Made by a program: the position numbers and the translations under genes | Assembly (NCBI RefSeq): GCF_900078685.2 | Contig: NZ_LT546166.1 | Span: 1,814,719-1,878,718 of the forward strand | Length of the DNA stretch: 64,000 nucleotides | DNA from: Mycolicibacter icosiumassiliensis | Lineage (GTDB): Bacteria > Actinomycetota > Actinomycetes > Mycobacteriales > Mycobacteriaceae | Direction: 5' to 3' | The notes under the pieces: generated by a model | Databases searched by the model: none | What the model was told of the DNA's origin: nothing | The model's input: only the letters and a program-made list of their open reading frames with translations | Part shown: piece after piece, positions 47,117-56,136 of the stretch | How positions within the stretch are numbered: the first letter of the stretch is position 1 | Layout of the letters: each line of letters begins with the position of its first letter

Positions 47117-48548
47117 GCGAGTCGTTGTCGGCGACGTCCTGTTGGCGGTCGGCGCCCGCTCGGTAAAGGAAGCGGTGCGCTGGGCGGTGGCCGCCAAGGC
47201 CGTCGCCGTGCTGGTGCGCGACGTCGAAGACAAGACCTCCTTCGTGGGGGAGGGCGAGTCGCTGGCCGTGCTGGTGGTGGACACGGCGGTGTCCTGGAGC
47301 GAGCTGGCCGCGGTGGTCTACGGGCTGGTGCTCGAAGGCCGCGAGACCGAATCGGGCCGTGGGCCAACGGATCTTTTCGCCGTGGCGGACAGCCTCGCCG
47401 AAGCGGTAGCCGGTGCGGTCACCATCGAAGATCAGCTGGGCAGGGTGCTGGCCTACTCGCGTGGCCAGCGATACGCCGACCCGGCGCGTTCAGCGACCAT
47501 CCTGAACCGGCAGGAATCCGAGCCGCTTCGGGAGTTATTCGAAAAGCGGGGCGTCTTAGCGCATTTGGATATCCACGACGAGCCGTTGTTCGTCGCTGCC
47601 GATCCCGAGTACGGCTTGACCGGCCGGATGGTGGCCGCGGTGCGCGCCGGCCGGGAGCTGCTGGGTGCGGTATGGGTGGCCTGTCCGGAGGCATTGAGCG
47701 GTGAGCGGCTGACCGCCCTGGCCGACGGTGCTCGCACGGTGGCGTTGCACGTGCTGCGGTCACGAGCCAGTGCGGACCTGGAACGCCAAGTCGAATCCGA
47801 TTGGGTGACCAGACTTTTGGATGAGCAAACCGAGCCAGACGATGCGGTCGCTCTGGTCGCCAGGCTGGGGCTGCCACAGGCCCCGTTGCGGGTGATCGCC
47901 GTGCACACCCGGATCGCCACGCAGCCGCACGCCGGGCTGCTACTGGCTTTCGAGGCCGTCACCACGGGATTCGGTTGGTCGCGTCCAGGCCGCAGTGCAT
48001 TGGCCGCCAACACCGTCTTCACCCTGCTGCCGGCCGAGGACGCCGCGGCGGCCCGGCAGTGGGTGCGCGGCCTGGCCGACGCCCTGCCACCGCACGCCAG
48101 CGTGCGGGCCGGGATAAGTGCGGTTGCCACGGTCACCGAGTTGGCCGCGGCGTGCCGCGAGGCCGAGGAATGCCTCGCGCTGCACGAAGCCGGCTCACCC
48201 GAGGACATTCCGCCGGCCTACGACGAGTCCTGGGACGAGATCGTGCTGCGTCGGCTGCACACCGCGGCACGAGCCGGACGGGTCCCGACCCGCGGGCCGG
48301 TCGCAGGGCTACGTCACCACGACGCAGCCCACAACACGCCCTATGTAGCCACCCTGCGGGCCTGGCTCGACGCCCAGGGCGACCTGGCCCGAGCCGCCGA
48401 GCAGCTGGGCGTGCACGAAAACACGGTCCGCTACCGGCTGCGCAAGATGGCGGAGGTCACGCCACTGGGGCTGGCGGATCCGCGCACCCGATTCGCGGCG
48501 ATGATCGAGCTCGCGGCGGGTGAGGTGTCGGAACTCGACAAACATTGA
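46998..48548 (+). CDS. PucR family transcriptional regulator
   Basis: The 516-residue protein has an N-terminal PucR-like sensor (VTLDRLVNVVGSYGVRLR), a GGDEF-like middle domain and a C-terminal HTH_30 (ARAAEQLGVHENTVRYRLRK). PucR proteins often activate purine or amine breakdown genes. The gene lies 59 bp before the DadA-like oxidoreductase, which it may control. The N-terminal start at ATG 46998 agrees with family members but lies within the transporter's 3' end. Confidence 0.88.
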   Translation: MVTLDRLVNVVGSYGVRLRFCSIPRTTRLSSVVMHEVTGERVVVGDVLLAVGARSVKEAVRWAVAAKAVAVLVRDVEDKTSFVGEGESLAVLVVDTAVSWSELAAVVYGLVLEGRETESGRGPTDLFAVADSLAEAVAGAVTIEDQLGRVLAYSRGQRYADPARSATILNRQESEPLRELFEKRGVLAHLDIHDEPLFVAADPEYGLTGRMVAAVRAGRELLGAVWVACPEALSGERLTALADGARTVALHVLRSRASADLERQVESDWVTRLLDEQTEPDDAVALVARLGLPQAPLRVIAVHTRIATQPHAGLLLAFEAVTTGFGWSRPGRSALAANTVFTLLPAEDAAAARQWVRGLADALPPHASVRAGISAVATVTELAAACREAEECLALHEAGSPEDIPPAYDESWDEIVLRRLHTAARAGRVPTRGPVAGLRHHDAAHNTPYVATLRAWLDAQGDLARAAEQLGVHENTVRYRLRKMAEVTPLGLADPRTRFAAMIELAAGEVSELDKH

Positions 48549-48607
48549 CGCCGCTGTTGTGCGATTCGGTTAAACCGGGCGTCTGAGTGCAGTCGCATCA
48601 TGGAGTG

Positions 48608-49864
48608 ATGGGTGCGGCCAACCGAATCGACGACGCGCCACGATCGGTGATCGTGGTGGGTGCCGGCGTCGTTGGGTTGTCCACCGCCTGGTTTCTGCAG
48701 GAGCGCGGTGTCGAAGTCACCCTGGTCGACCGAGTCGGAGTAGCAGCCGGTTCCTCGTGGGGCAACGCCGGCTGGATCTCTCCGGCGTTGGCGATTCCGC
48801 TCAACGAGCCGGCGAACCTGCGCTTCGGGCTGCGGTCCCTACTGAGCCGGACCGCGCCGCTGCAGGTGCCACTCAACGCCGGCCCGGCACTGTGGACGTT
48901 CTTGGCGCGCTTCGCCGCGAACAGTCGTCCCGCGGCCTGGCGCCGCGCGGTGCGGGCCAACGCGCCGCTGAGCGCGGAATGCATTGAGGCCTATGATGTT
49001 CTGCTCGCCAACGGAGTGGACGCCCCGGTAACCGATGCCCCGATCACCGCGATCTTCCGCACCTCGGCTGACGCGGAGCGATTACTCGACGAGCTCCGCC
49101 GATTCTCCGAGGCCGGCCAGCCGGTATTCGGCACCGAACTGACCGGCGCCGCCCTGGCCGAGCGGGTGCCGCTGGCCTCCTCAGCAGTCGCCGCCGGGGT
49201 GCAGATCGACGGCCAACGCTTCCTCGATCCCGGCCGTTTTGTGACCGCGCTCGGTCGCGCGGTGGTGCAGCGCGGCGCCGTCCTGCACATTCTCGACGTC
49301 GCCGACGTGTCGCCGCACGGTAACGGCGTGGCCGTGACCAGCAGCGACGGCACGACTTTGACGGCCGATGCGGCGGTGATCGCCAGCGGCGCCTGGCTGT
49401 CGCGACTCGCGGCGCGCTGGATCCGAGTGCCAGTGCGGGCCGGGCGCGGCTACTCCTTCTCGGTGCCGGTCGACGGGCCGGTCACCGGGCCGATCTACCT
49501 GCCCGATGCCCGGGTGGCCTGCACGCCGCTCAATGCCCGACTTCGGGTCGCCGGCACCATGGAGTTCGGCGATCCCGACGCCCCGATCGTCCCGGCCCGC
49601 GTCGATGCCATCGTCGCCGCCACCCGCCCGCTGCTCGACGGTGTCCGCTGGGATGAGCGCACCGATGTATGGGTGGGCCCACGCCCGGTCAGCCCCGACG
49701 GGCGGCCCCTGGTGGGGGAGGTGTGCCCGCGCACCGTTTACGTCGCCGGTGGGCACGGAATGTGGGGCATGACGCACGGTCCGGTGACGGGCCGGTTGTT
49801 GGCCGAGCAGATCACCACCGGCAAACAGTCCGCCGTACTGCGTGACCTCGATCCCTTGCGCTGA
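48608..49864 (+). CDS. FAD-dependent oxidoreductase (D-amino-acid dehydrogenase-like, DadA family)
   Basis: The 418-residue flavoprotein has the ADP-binding motif VIVVGAGVVGLSTAWFLQERG and SSWGNAGWISPA, which is typical of DadA. Its C-terminal GHGMWGMTHGPVTGRLLAE closes the FAD site. DadA enzymes pass electrons from D-amino acids to the respiratory chain. A GTG at 48587 would add 7 residues. The PucR regulator upstream and the transporter before it suggest uptake and oxidation of an amino compound. Confidence 0.85.
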   Translation: MGAANRIDDAPRSVIVVGAGVVGLSTAWFLQERGVEVTLVDRVGVAAGSSWGNAGWISPALAIPLNEPANLRFGLRSLLSRTAPLQVPLNAGPALWTFLARFAANSRPAAWRRAVRANAPLSAECIEAYDVLLANGVDAPVTDAPITAIFRTSADAERLLDELRRFSEAGQPVFGTELTGAALAERVPLASSAVAAGVQIDGQRFLDPGRFVTALGRAVVQRGAVLHILDVADVSPHGNGVAVTSSDGTTLTADAAVIASGAWLSRLAARWIRVPVRAGRGYSFSVPVDGPVTGPIYLPDARVACTPLNARLRVAGTMEFGDPDAPIVPARVDAIVAATRPLLDGVRWDERTDVWVGPRPVSPDGRPLVGEVCPRTVYVAGGHGMWGMTHGPVTGRLLAEQITTGKQSAVLRDLDPLR

Positions 49865-49918
49865 CCCGCTCGGGTCGGTGATTTTCGAATCAAATGCTGT
49901 TGTAAAGGAGAACTGTCG

Positions 49919-50368
49919 ATGACTGATACGCACGGTGTCTGGATGACCCAGCAGGCCAAGGACCGGCTGCTCGCGGAGTTAGCGGAATTGTCTGCACCGC
50001 AGGCTGTTTCGGGCAGCGAAGACATCGATGAACAGCAAGCTCGGCAGGCCCGGATCCACCAGATCCACGACCTGCTGGCGGTCGCGGTGGTTGGACAGGA
50101 CCCGCCGGACGACGGGGTCGCCGAACCCGGCATGGTGCTGACCGTCCGCTACAGCGACGGCGAGACCGAGACCTTCCTGCTCGGGGTGCGCGATGACGAT
50201 CAGGGTGGGTTGGAGGTCTACTCGCCGCAGTCGCCGCTCGGCATGGCGATCACCGGAGCCCGGCCGGGGGAGGAGCGCAGTTACCAGGTGCCCAGCGGGG
50301 CCAACGTGACGGTGACGCTGCTCGACGCGGTGCCCTACGGGCTGCATCAGACCCAGCATCCGGCCTGA
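49919..50368 (+). CDS. GreA/GreB-like elongation factor domain protein
   Basis: The 149-residue protein has a short N-terminal helical part (WMTQQAKDRLLAELAEL) and a C-terminal FKBP-like domain (VLTVRYSDGETETFLLG, then SPLGMAITGARPGEERSYQV) of the Gre/Rnk type that binds RNA polymerase. The coiled coil is shorter than in GreA and lacks the usual acidic tip, so transcript cleavage is doubtful. AAAGGAGAA is an ideal ribosome site. Confidence 0.85.
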   Translation: MTDTHGVWMTQQAKDRLLAELAELSAPQAVSGSEDIDEQQARQARIHQIHDLLAVAVVGQDPPDDGVAEPGMVLTVRYSDGETETFLLGVRDDDQGGLEVYSPQSPLGMAITGARPGEERSYQVPSGANVTVTLLDAVPYGLHQTQHPA

Positions 50369-50440
50369 AATCAGGCCGACTGACGAGCTGTTTTGAACCT
50401 TGGTGCGGCTGTGGTGTAGCTTCGATGAGCACGACAACGC

Positions 50441-50513
50441 GGGGCTATGGCGCAGCTGGTAGCGCACCACACTGGCAGTGTGGGGGTCAGGGGTTCGAGT
50501 CCCCTTAGCTCCA
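50441..50513 (+). tRNA. tRNA-Ala (anticodon GGC)
   Basis: The cloverleaf folds with acceptor GGGGCTA/TAGCTCC, D stem GCGC/GCGC, anticodon stem CCACA/TGTGG with loop CTGGCAG, and T stem AGGGG/CCCCT with loop TTCGAGT. The anticodon GGC (50474-50476) reads GCC. The CCA end is not encoded (A then CTC). Confidence 0.95.
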
Positions 50514-50726
50514 CTCATTTCGATAGGTATCGGCGTTCAGTCTGAGCTGTTTGCGCTGACTTGCGGCTGGGCCACTTGGTGAACAAAGAGTCACAACGCC
50601 CTAGCCGCATCGTTACGGTAACGAGTCAATTGGCCGGAGCGGTTACTTACAAGCCTGTGATACGGTTCTTTTGCAGTCAGAGGATTGCGGGTCCGGGGGG
50701 GCTGGATACTAATCATCGGAGTTTAC

Positions 50727-51155
50727 GTGAAGAGCCTCGGGAGAATCGGTAAAGCGATATTCGCCGGTGTCGGCTTTTATGCAAGCGGGTTGATTCTGAG
50801 TGGTCAGGCAGGTGCTGTGCCCCTCGCGCATCTGCCCCTTGGGGGGCCGGTGTGTGCGGGTGGTGTGATCGCTCAAACATCCGGTGACGGTGGGGCGGCG
50901 GCCGCGCCGGTTGGAGCGGCCGGCGCGGCGCCGTGCGCGGCTGACCTGACCACTCTTGCTGGTCCGGTGCCGATGGGGCTGCCGGGACCGGTGCCCCCGA
51001 TTCCGATTGCCCCGATTCCGGTGGTGCCCGGACTGCCGCCGCCCGTGCCGCTGGTGGCGCCGGGGCCGGCCGGGGCCGCCGCAGCCAGTCCTATCGTGGG
51101 GCTGGCGGCAGACGCCGCCAGTGCTCCTATCGGCCTGGCTGGCGGCACTAAATAA
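50727..51155 (+). CDS. Small exported Pro/Ala/Gly-rich protein
   Basis: The 142-residue protein has a signal peptide (IGKAIFAGVGFYASGLILSG, cleavage near AGA-V) and a mature part of Ala-Pro-Gly-Val repeats (GPVPPIPIAPIPVVPGLPPP). It has two cysteines (VCAGG, PCAAD) that may pair. GTG 50727 has CGGAG 7 bases upstream; an upstream ATG is open but would hide the signal. A strong terminator follows. The family is typical of mycobacterial cell-wall proteins, function unknown. Confidence 0.7.
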   Translation: MKSLGRIGKAIFAGVGFYASGLILSGQAGAVPLAHLPLGGPVCAGGVIAQTSGDGGAAAAPVGAAGAAPCAADLTTLAGPVPMGLPGPVPPIPIAPIPVVPGLPPPVPLVAPGPAGAAAASPIVGLAADAASAPIGLAGGTK

Positions 51156-51170
51156 CACGTGCCAGAAGAG

Positions 51171-51202
51171 AGCCCGCGAACATTGTGTTCGCGGGCTTTT
51201 TT
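51171..51202 (+). terminator. Rho-independent terminator
   Basis: GCCCGCGAACA (51172-51182) pairs with TGTTCGCGGGC (51186-51196) around TTG and is followed by six T. It ends the transcript of the small exported protein. Confidence 0.9.
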
Positions 51203-51316
51203 CTGTTGCGGAGTCATCCGGAAATTGGTCGGCGATAATTACTTTGTAAAACCGTTATTCCAGTGCGATCGTGCCGTTACGAAAAGCTGTTCTGGAAAAC
51301 AGTGTGGACGGCGCGA

Positions 51317-52285
51317 TCACGGCTTCACCAGCCGGCGCGGAGTGCCGACGCAGTAACCGACGATGTCGTCGACGATATCGCGATAAAACACGTTCATGCA
51401 GTTCGCGGTCACGTAGCCCAGATGCGGGGTCAGCACGGTGTTGCCCAGCGCGGTCAGCGGGTGCCCGGCCGGCAGCGGCTCCTGGTCGTAGACGTCGAGC
51501 CCGGCGCCACGGATCCGGTTGGTGCGCAGCGCGTCGATCAGCGCTGCCTCATCGATCAACCCGCCGCGTGAGGTGTTGACCAGGATCGCGCTGGATTTCA
51601 TCGCGGCCAGCTCATCGCGACCGACCAGTCCCCGGGTCGCCTCGGAGAGCACCAGGTGGATCGAGACGACGTCGGCGGTCTCGAACAGACTGCGCCGGTC
51701 CAGTAGCTGCGCCTGAGCCTCGGCGGCCCGCTCGGGTGTCAGGTGTGGGCTCCACGCCGTCACTCGCATGCCGTAGGCGTGGCCCACCGCGGCGACCATC
51801 CGGCCGATTCGGCCCAGCCCCACCAGCCCGAGCGTCGCGCCGGCCAGATCAGCGCCGACGGTCTGCTGCCATCGGCCGGCCCGCAGACCCGCATCCTCGA
51901 CGATCAGATGACGTTGCAGGGCATGGATCAACGCCCAGGTGAGTTCGACCGTCGGCGTGATGGTGCCGCCGGTCCCGCACACGGTGATTCCGAGCCGGTG
52001 GGCGGCGGCCACGTCGATGGCGGCGTTGAACGGCCCGGTGGTGACCAACAATTTCAACGACGGCAGCGAAGACAGCAGATCGGCGTGGATCGGTGTGCGT
52101 TCGCGCATCACAACCAGCACCTCGCGGTCGGCCAGCCGGGCGACCAGTTCGTCACCGGGAGCGAGGTGCTCGCGGATCGCCAGCAGATCGACGGGCCGGG
52201 GGATGGGCGACCAATCCACCGTCTCGGCAATGCCCTGGTAGTCGTCGAGCACCGCGATACGCAGCGGTGGCGCGGAAGCGGCCAC
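51317..52285 (-). CDS. D-isomer-specific 2-hydroxyacid dehydrogenase
   Basis: The 322-residue NAD(P)H-dependent enzyme has the Rossmann motif GLVGLGRIGRMVAAVG near residue 150, the Arg in VNTSRGGLIDE, the Glu in LDVYDQEPLP and the catalytic His in LTPHLGYVT. The family interconverts 2-ketoacids and D-2-hydroxyacids. GTG 52285 lies 2 bp after the amidohydrolase stop, so it is the last gene of the minus-strand cluster. Confidence 0.9.
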   Translation of the reverse strand: MAASAPPLRIAVLDDYQGIAETVDWSPIPRPVDLLAIREHLAPGDELVARLADREVLVVMRERTPIHADLLSSLPSLKLLVTTGPFNAAIDVAAAHRLGITVCGTGGTITPTVELTWALIHALQRHLIVEDAGLRAGRWQQTVGADLAGATLGLVGLGRIGRMVAAVGHAYGMRVTAWSPHLTPERAAEAQAQLLDRRSLFETADVVSIHLVLSEATRGLVGRDELAAMKSSAILVNTSRGGLIDEAALIDALRTNRIRGAGLDVYDQEPLPAGHPLTALGNTVLTPHLGYVTANCMNVFYRDIVDDIVGYCVGTPRRLVKP

Positions 52286-52287
52286 GT

Positions 52288-53556
52288 TCAGAACGCATCC
52301 GGGTCGTGCTGGACCGCGTCGGGAACCGGATGCTGATAGAGGCGAGAGGCGTTCTCCCAGGTGAACTTCCGGATCACCTCGGCAGGAAGGTCGCCGATCT
52401 CCTGGTGAATCACCCGCTGGGTGTTCGGCCACGTCGAATCGCAGTGCGGGTAGTCGGACTCCAACATGATGTGGTCGGTGCCGATGCGCTCGTGCTGGCA
52501 GAACGACGACTGGTCCTCGACTGCGCAGAACCAGAAGTTGCGTTGCAGCACCTCGGCCGGGGAGAGCGTCTCGCCGAGCGCCTTCCAGGTTCCGTACATC
52601 TGGTGATAGCTCAGCATGTGGTCGAGGCGGTCCAGTAGCCCCGCGACCCAGCCGATCCCGCCCTCGGACAGACAGATCTTCAACTCCGGGAAGCGGCTGG
52701 GCAACCCGGAATACAGCCAGTCGACCGCGGCGGAGATGGCGTAGGCGAAGAACAGCACGCCGGCGACGTCGGGCGGTGCATCGTCGGTGGTGGACGGTGC
52801 GGTGCCCGACGATCCGATATGCAGGTTGACCACGGTGCCTGTTTCGGCGCAGGCGGCGATCATCGGGTCCCAATGCCCGGAGTGGATGGTCGGCAGCCCC
52901 AACATGGCCGGATTCTCACTGAAAGTGATGGCGCGAAAGCCTCGTTCGGCGTTCTCGTAGATCATCGCCGCACCGACCTCGGGTTCCAGCAGCCAGGGCA
53001 GTTGACAGCCGATGATGCGGTCGGGGTAGGAGCCGGCCCACACCTCGTGGTGCCAGTCGTTCCACGCCCGCACCGAGGCCAGCGCCAGCTCACGGTCGCC
53101 GGTCGTCAGTTGCAGGCGCTGACCGGCGAACCCGGGCAGGAAGGAGGGAAAGTTCAATGAGGCGTAGACGCCGTTGAGGTCCATGTCCTTGATGCGCGCA
53201 TGGATATCCCAGGCGCCGCGGCGCATCTCCTCGAATCGGGTCGGCTCGAAGCCGTACTCCGACACCGGACGCCCCACCACGGCGTTGAATCCGACGTTGG
53301 GCAACGATTGGCCGTCATACATCCAGGTTTGGCCGCCGGTTTCGGTCTCGACCACCCGCGGCGCCCGGTCGGCCAGTTTGCGCGGCACTCGCCCCAGGAA
53401 GGTGTCCGGGGGTTCGACGATGTGGTCGTCCACCGAGATCACCGTGTAGCGCCGCTGTGCGCGTGGCGGTTCGGGCAGGAAGGTCACGGTGCGTTCCGTT
53501 CCGGCCTTGGCGGTGGTGAAGCTCAGGTCAGCGCTGAGCTCGTCGATCGATCTCAT
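52288..53556 (-). CDS. Amidohydrolase family protein (PF04909 type)
   Basis: The 422-residue metal-dependent TIM barrel has YTVISVDDHIVEPPDTF at its start, where many family members bind metal through a D-x-H. Also present are VNLHIGSS, ICLSEGGIGWVAGLLDR and IMLESDYPHCDSTWP (catalytic Asp). Relatives include decarboxylases and hydrolases of aromatic or steroid acids. It lies between the aldolase and the dehydrogenase genes of the same strand. Confidence 0.88.
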   Translation of the reverse strand: MRSIDELSADLSFTTAKAGTERTVTFLPEPPRAQRRYTVISVDDHIVEPPDTFLGRVPRKLADRAPRVVETETGGQTWMYDGQSLPNVGFNAVVGRPVSEYGFEPTRFEEMRRGAWDIHARIKDMDLNGVYASLNFPSFLPGFAGQRLQLTTGDRELALASVRAWNDWHHEVWAGSYPDRIIGCQLPWLLEPEVGAAMIYENAERGFRAITFSENPAMLGLPTIHSGHWDPMIAACAETGTVVNLHIGSSGTAPSTTDDAPPDVAGVLFFAYAISAAVDWLYSGLPSRFPELKICLSEGGIGWVAGLLDRLDHMLSYHQMYGTWKALGETLSPAEVLQRNFWFCAVEDQSSFCQHERIGTDHIMLESDYPHCDSTWPNTQRVIHQEIGDLPAEVIRKFTWENASRLYQHPVPDAVQHDPDAF

Positions 53557-53561
53557 GGGCG

Positions 53562-54347
53562 CTACTCCAGCACATGTCGGTCGGCCTTGATGGTCATGCG
53601 GGCCGCGCCGGCCCAGTACACGTCGGCGGCGCGCTCGATCAACGACGCCCGCATCCCGGCCATGTCGGATCGCTTCATGGGCGTGGGCGCCCGGCCGGTC
53701 AACATGACGTGGTAGGCCAACTTGCACACTCGCTCGATGGTGGCCGACCGATAGACCGCCTCGGCCAGCGTGCGCCCGGTGGCGATCACCCCGTGCGACG
53801 CCAGGATCGCCAGGTTCGCACCGCCGATACGGGCGGCCAAATCGCTTGCCCGCGCAGCGGTGTCCACCTCGCCGTCGTAGTCCTCGACGAAACACAGGTC
53901 GTCGAGGAACAGCGAGCAGGTCTGGTGCACCAGGTCGGGCAGTGTCTGCAGCGACGCCAACACGCTCACGTAGTACGGATGGTTGTGGATCACCACGCGC
54001 GCGTCGGGGCGGGCGCGGTGCAGTTCGGTGTGGATATGAATGGCCGGGGTGACATCCCAGCGACCCGCGACCACGCGGGCGTCCTCGTCGACGGTGCAGA
54101 TGTCGGAGGCGGTGAGTTCGGCCCACCACAGTCCCCACGGATTGACCAGCATCTCGGTCTGACCGGGGGGCTGCCAGGTGATGTGGCCGGCCATGTTCTC
54201 GGCGAAGCCGATGTCTGCGAGATGACGAAACGCGATGGCCAGCGCCTGGGCGTTGGTCAGCTCAACGCCGATCGGCGGGACCACCGACGGCGACCAGACC
54301 GCTGAGCCGCCGGGACGGGCGCACTGGACGTCGACGGACTCCGTCAT
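53562..54347 (-). CDS. Class II aldolase/adducin family protein
   Basis: The 261-residue protein has an AraD/FucA-like fold. The Zn2+ ligands are visible in IHIHTELHRARPDARVVIHN as His pairs, with a later His in LAILASHGVIATG. An Asn-rich substrate loop GFAENMAGHITW precedes them. Members split phosphorylated sugars or act as decarboxylases. ATG 54347 was chosen. The gene is divergent to nothing but follows the GntR gene by 51 bp on the same strand. Confidence 0.87.
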   Translation of the reverse strand: MTESVDVQCARPGGSAVWSPSVVPPIGVELTNAQALAIAFRHLADIGFAENMAGHITWQPPGQTEMLVNPWGLWWAELTASDICTVDEDARVVAGRWDVTPAIHIHTELHRARPDARVVIHNHPYYVSVLASLQTLPDLVHQTCSLFLDDLCFVEDYDGEVDTAARASDLAARIGGANLAILASHGVIATGRTLAEAVYRSATIERVCKLAYHVMLTGRAPTPMKRSDMAGMRASLIERAADVYWAGAARMTIKADRHVLE

Positions 54348-54398
54348 GAACAAATCATATGGAAATAAGGGGCGCCGTCAACGCACCCGATGAGTCCC

Positions 54399-55187
54399 TC
54401 ACAGCTCGGGGTCCCCAGCGCTGGGGAGCCCCCGGGGACGAACCATGGCCGGGTCGACAATCCCCGAGCGGCCGGGATAGTGCTGGGCGTGCAGCAGGTG
54501 TGCCGCGGCCAGGTCCCGGGCTCGTTGGGCGTCGCCGACATCAATGGCATCGATGACCTGACGGTGGTCTTCCAAGACGGCGCGCCGTTCCGGAACGGGC
54601 ACCGTGGAATGGTCGGTGACCTGACTGGACCAGCTTTGCTCGTGAGCCGACCACAGGGCTTCGAGCGCGCCCGCCATGACGAGCATGGTGGCATTGCCGC
54701 AGTGCGTGACGAGCGCCTCGTGGTAGCGGCGACTGGCGGAGGTGGCCTTCTGCAGGTCGTCGACCGCGGCCACCGATTCCTCGTGTAACCGGCGCAAAAT
54801 GGGCACCACCGTGCTCTTGCGGTCCGGCCGCCCCGCGCACAGTGCTGCACAGGCCGGCTCGACTTGCAAAAGCGCGGTCCCGACGTCCGCGAGGCTGACC
54901 TGTTGCGAGCCCAACACCAGGCCCATGGTGTAAGCGACGTTTGCTGGAGTGGGTCGATGGATCACCGCGCCGCCCCGTTTGCCGCGGCGTACGGTGAGCA
55001 GTCCCTCGGCCTCGAGAATGCGCATGGCCTCGCGCAAGGACGGCTTACTGATGGCGAACTCGACCAGCAGTTCGTCCTCTTTGGGAAGCACATGATCGTC
55101 GGTCAGCTCGCCGGCGAGAATGCGCCGACGGAGCTCGTCGGCGACCTGTTCGGCGAGCCGCCGGAAGCGAACGGTGGGTGCTGCCAC
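54399..55187 (-). CDS. GntR family regulator (FadR subfamily)
   Basis: The 262-residue protein has an N-terminal winged helix (LAEQVADELRRRILAGEL then SKPSLREAMRILEAEGLL) and a C-terminal all-helical FCD ligand domain (YHEALVTHCGN, then DHRQVIDAIDVGDAQRARDL). It is divergent from the MBL-hydrolase/P450 operon across about 100 bp and probably controls both sides. GTG 55187 was chosen; a GTG 6 codons upstream is possible. Confidence 0.87.
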   Translation of the reverse strand: MAAPTVRFRRLAEQVADELRRRILAGELTDDHVLPKEDELLVEFAISKPSLREAMRILEAEGLLTVRRGKRGGAVIHRPTPANVAYTMGLVLGSQQVSLADVGTALLQVEPACAALCAGRPDRKSTVVPILRRLHEESVAAVDDLQKATSASRRYHEALVTHCGNATMLVMAGALEALWSAHEQSWSSQVTDHSTVPVPERRAVLEDHRQVIDAIDVGDAQRARDLAAAHLLHAQHYPGRSGIVDPAMVRPRGLPSAGDPEL

Positions 55188-55290
55188 GGGTCGAGTGTGC
55201 CAGACCAAGCCCGTTCCCTCCGGTTCCTCGAATCGCTCACTTCCAAATGATTCGTGGCATACGATCGCGCTGCGAGAAGGGGACCATGGC

Positions 55291-56136
55291 GTGCAGCACT
55301 GGACTGTCGGCGACATTGACATCCACGCGGTGCCGCAGGCGGTCATACCGATCCCACCCGCGCTGCTGTTCGCCGGAGCACTCGAGCGTTGTGCGGACGA
55401 CTCCCTGGCGGACTACTGCGACGCGTCGGGCAACATCTTGATGGCGATCCAGTCCTACCTGATCGCGTCCGAGACGTCGCGCGTGTTGGTCGATACCTGC
55501 TTCGCCGAAAGCTTCCTGCGGACCCGGAACATCCCGGACCGCTTCGAGGAGTCGTTGGCGGCCACCGGATTTAGTCCGAGCGACATCACGGCGGTGGTGT
55601 GCACGCATCTGCACCGCGATCACGCCGGTCGCAACACCGTTGAGCAGGACGGGCAGTGGGTGCCCAGGTTCGCCGGCGCCGACTACCTGGTGACCGCTGC
55701 CGAGCACGCGCATTGGACTGAATTCACCGGTGAGGATTGGGTGGCGCCCGAATGCGTCGCGCCGCTGGCGCAGTACGGCAAGCTTCGGTTGGTCGGGCCG
55801 GATCATCAGCTGACCGAGGCGGTCCGGCTCGTCCCTACCGCCGGTCACACCCCCGGCCACGTGTCGGTGCGCATCGAGTCCGCCGGCGAGGTCGCCTACA
55901 TCAGCGGCGACGTTGTGCACCATCCGGTCCAGATCGGCAACCCCGAGATCAGTGCCCGGCCCGACGCCGACGCCAGCGCCGCTCGCGCAAGCCGGCTGGA
56001 CTTGCTGCGCCGCGTCGCCGACGAGCGGGCACTGCTGCTCGGATCGCATTTCGCCGTCCCCTCGGGCGGCTACATCAACAGCGCCGGTGCAGGTTTGGCG
56101 TGGCAACCGCTGGTAGAGCGAGAGGGAGCACGATGA
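55291..56136 (+). CDS. MBL-fold metallo-hydrolase
   Basis: The 281-residue protein has the metallo-beta-lactamase fold with THLHRDHAGR (HxHxDH, residues 106-111), a third His in PTAGHTPGHVSV, an Asp in YISGDVVHHP and a last His in LLLGSHFAVPSGG. It resembles lactonase-type quorum-quenching and ring-opening enzymes. GTG 55291 has GAAGGGG 9 bases upstream. Its stop overlaps the P450 start (ATGA). Confidence 0.88.
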   Translation: MQHWTVGDIDIHAVPQAVIPIPPALLFAGALERCADDSLADYCDASGNILMAIQSYLIASETSRVLVDTCFAESFLRTRNIPDRFEESLAATGFSPSDITAVVCTHLHRDHAGRNTVEQDGQWVPRFAGADYLVTAAEHAHWTEFTGEDWVAPECVAPLAQYGKLRLVGPDHQLTEAVRLVPTAGHTPGHVSVRIESAGEVAYISGDVVHHPVQIGNPEISARPDADASAARASRLDLLRRVADERALLLGSHFAVPSGGYINSAGAGLAWQPLVEREGAR

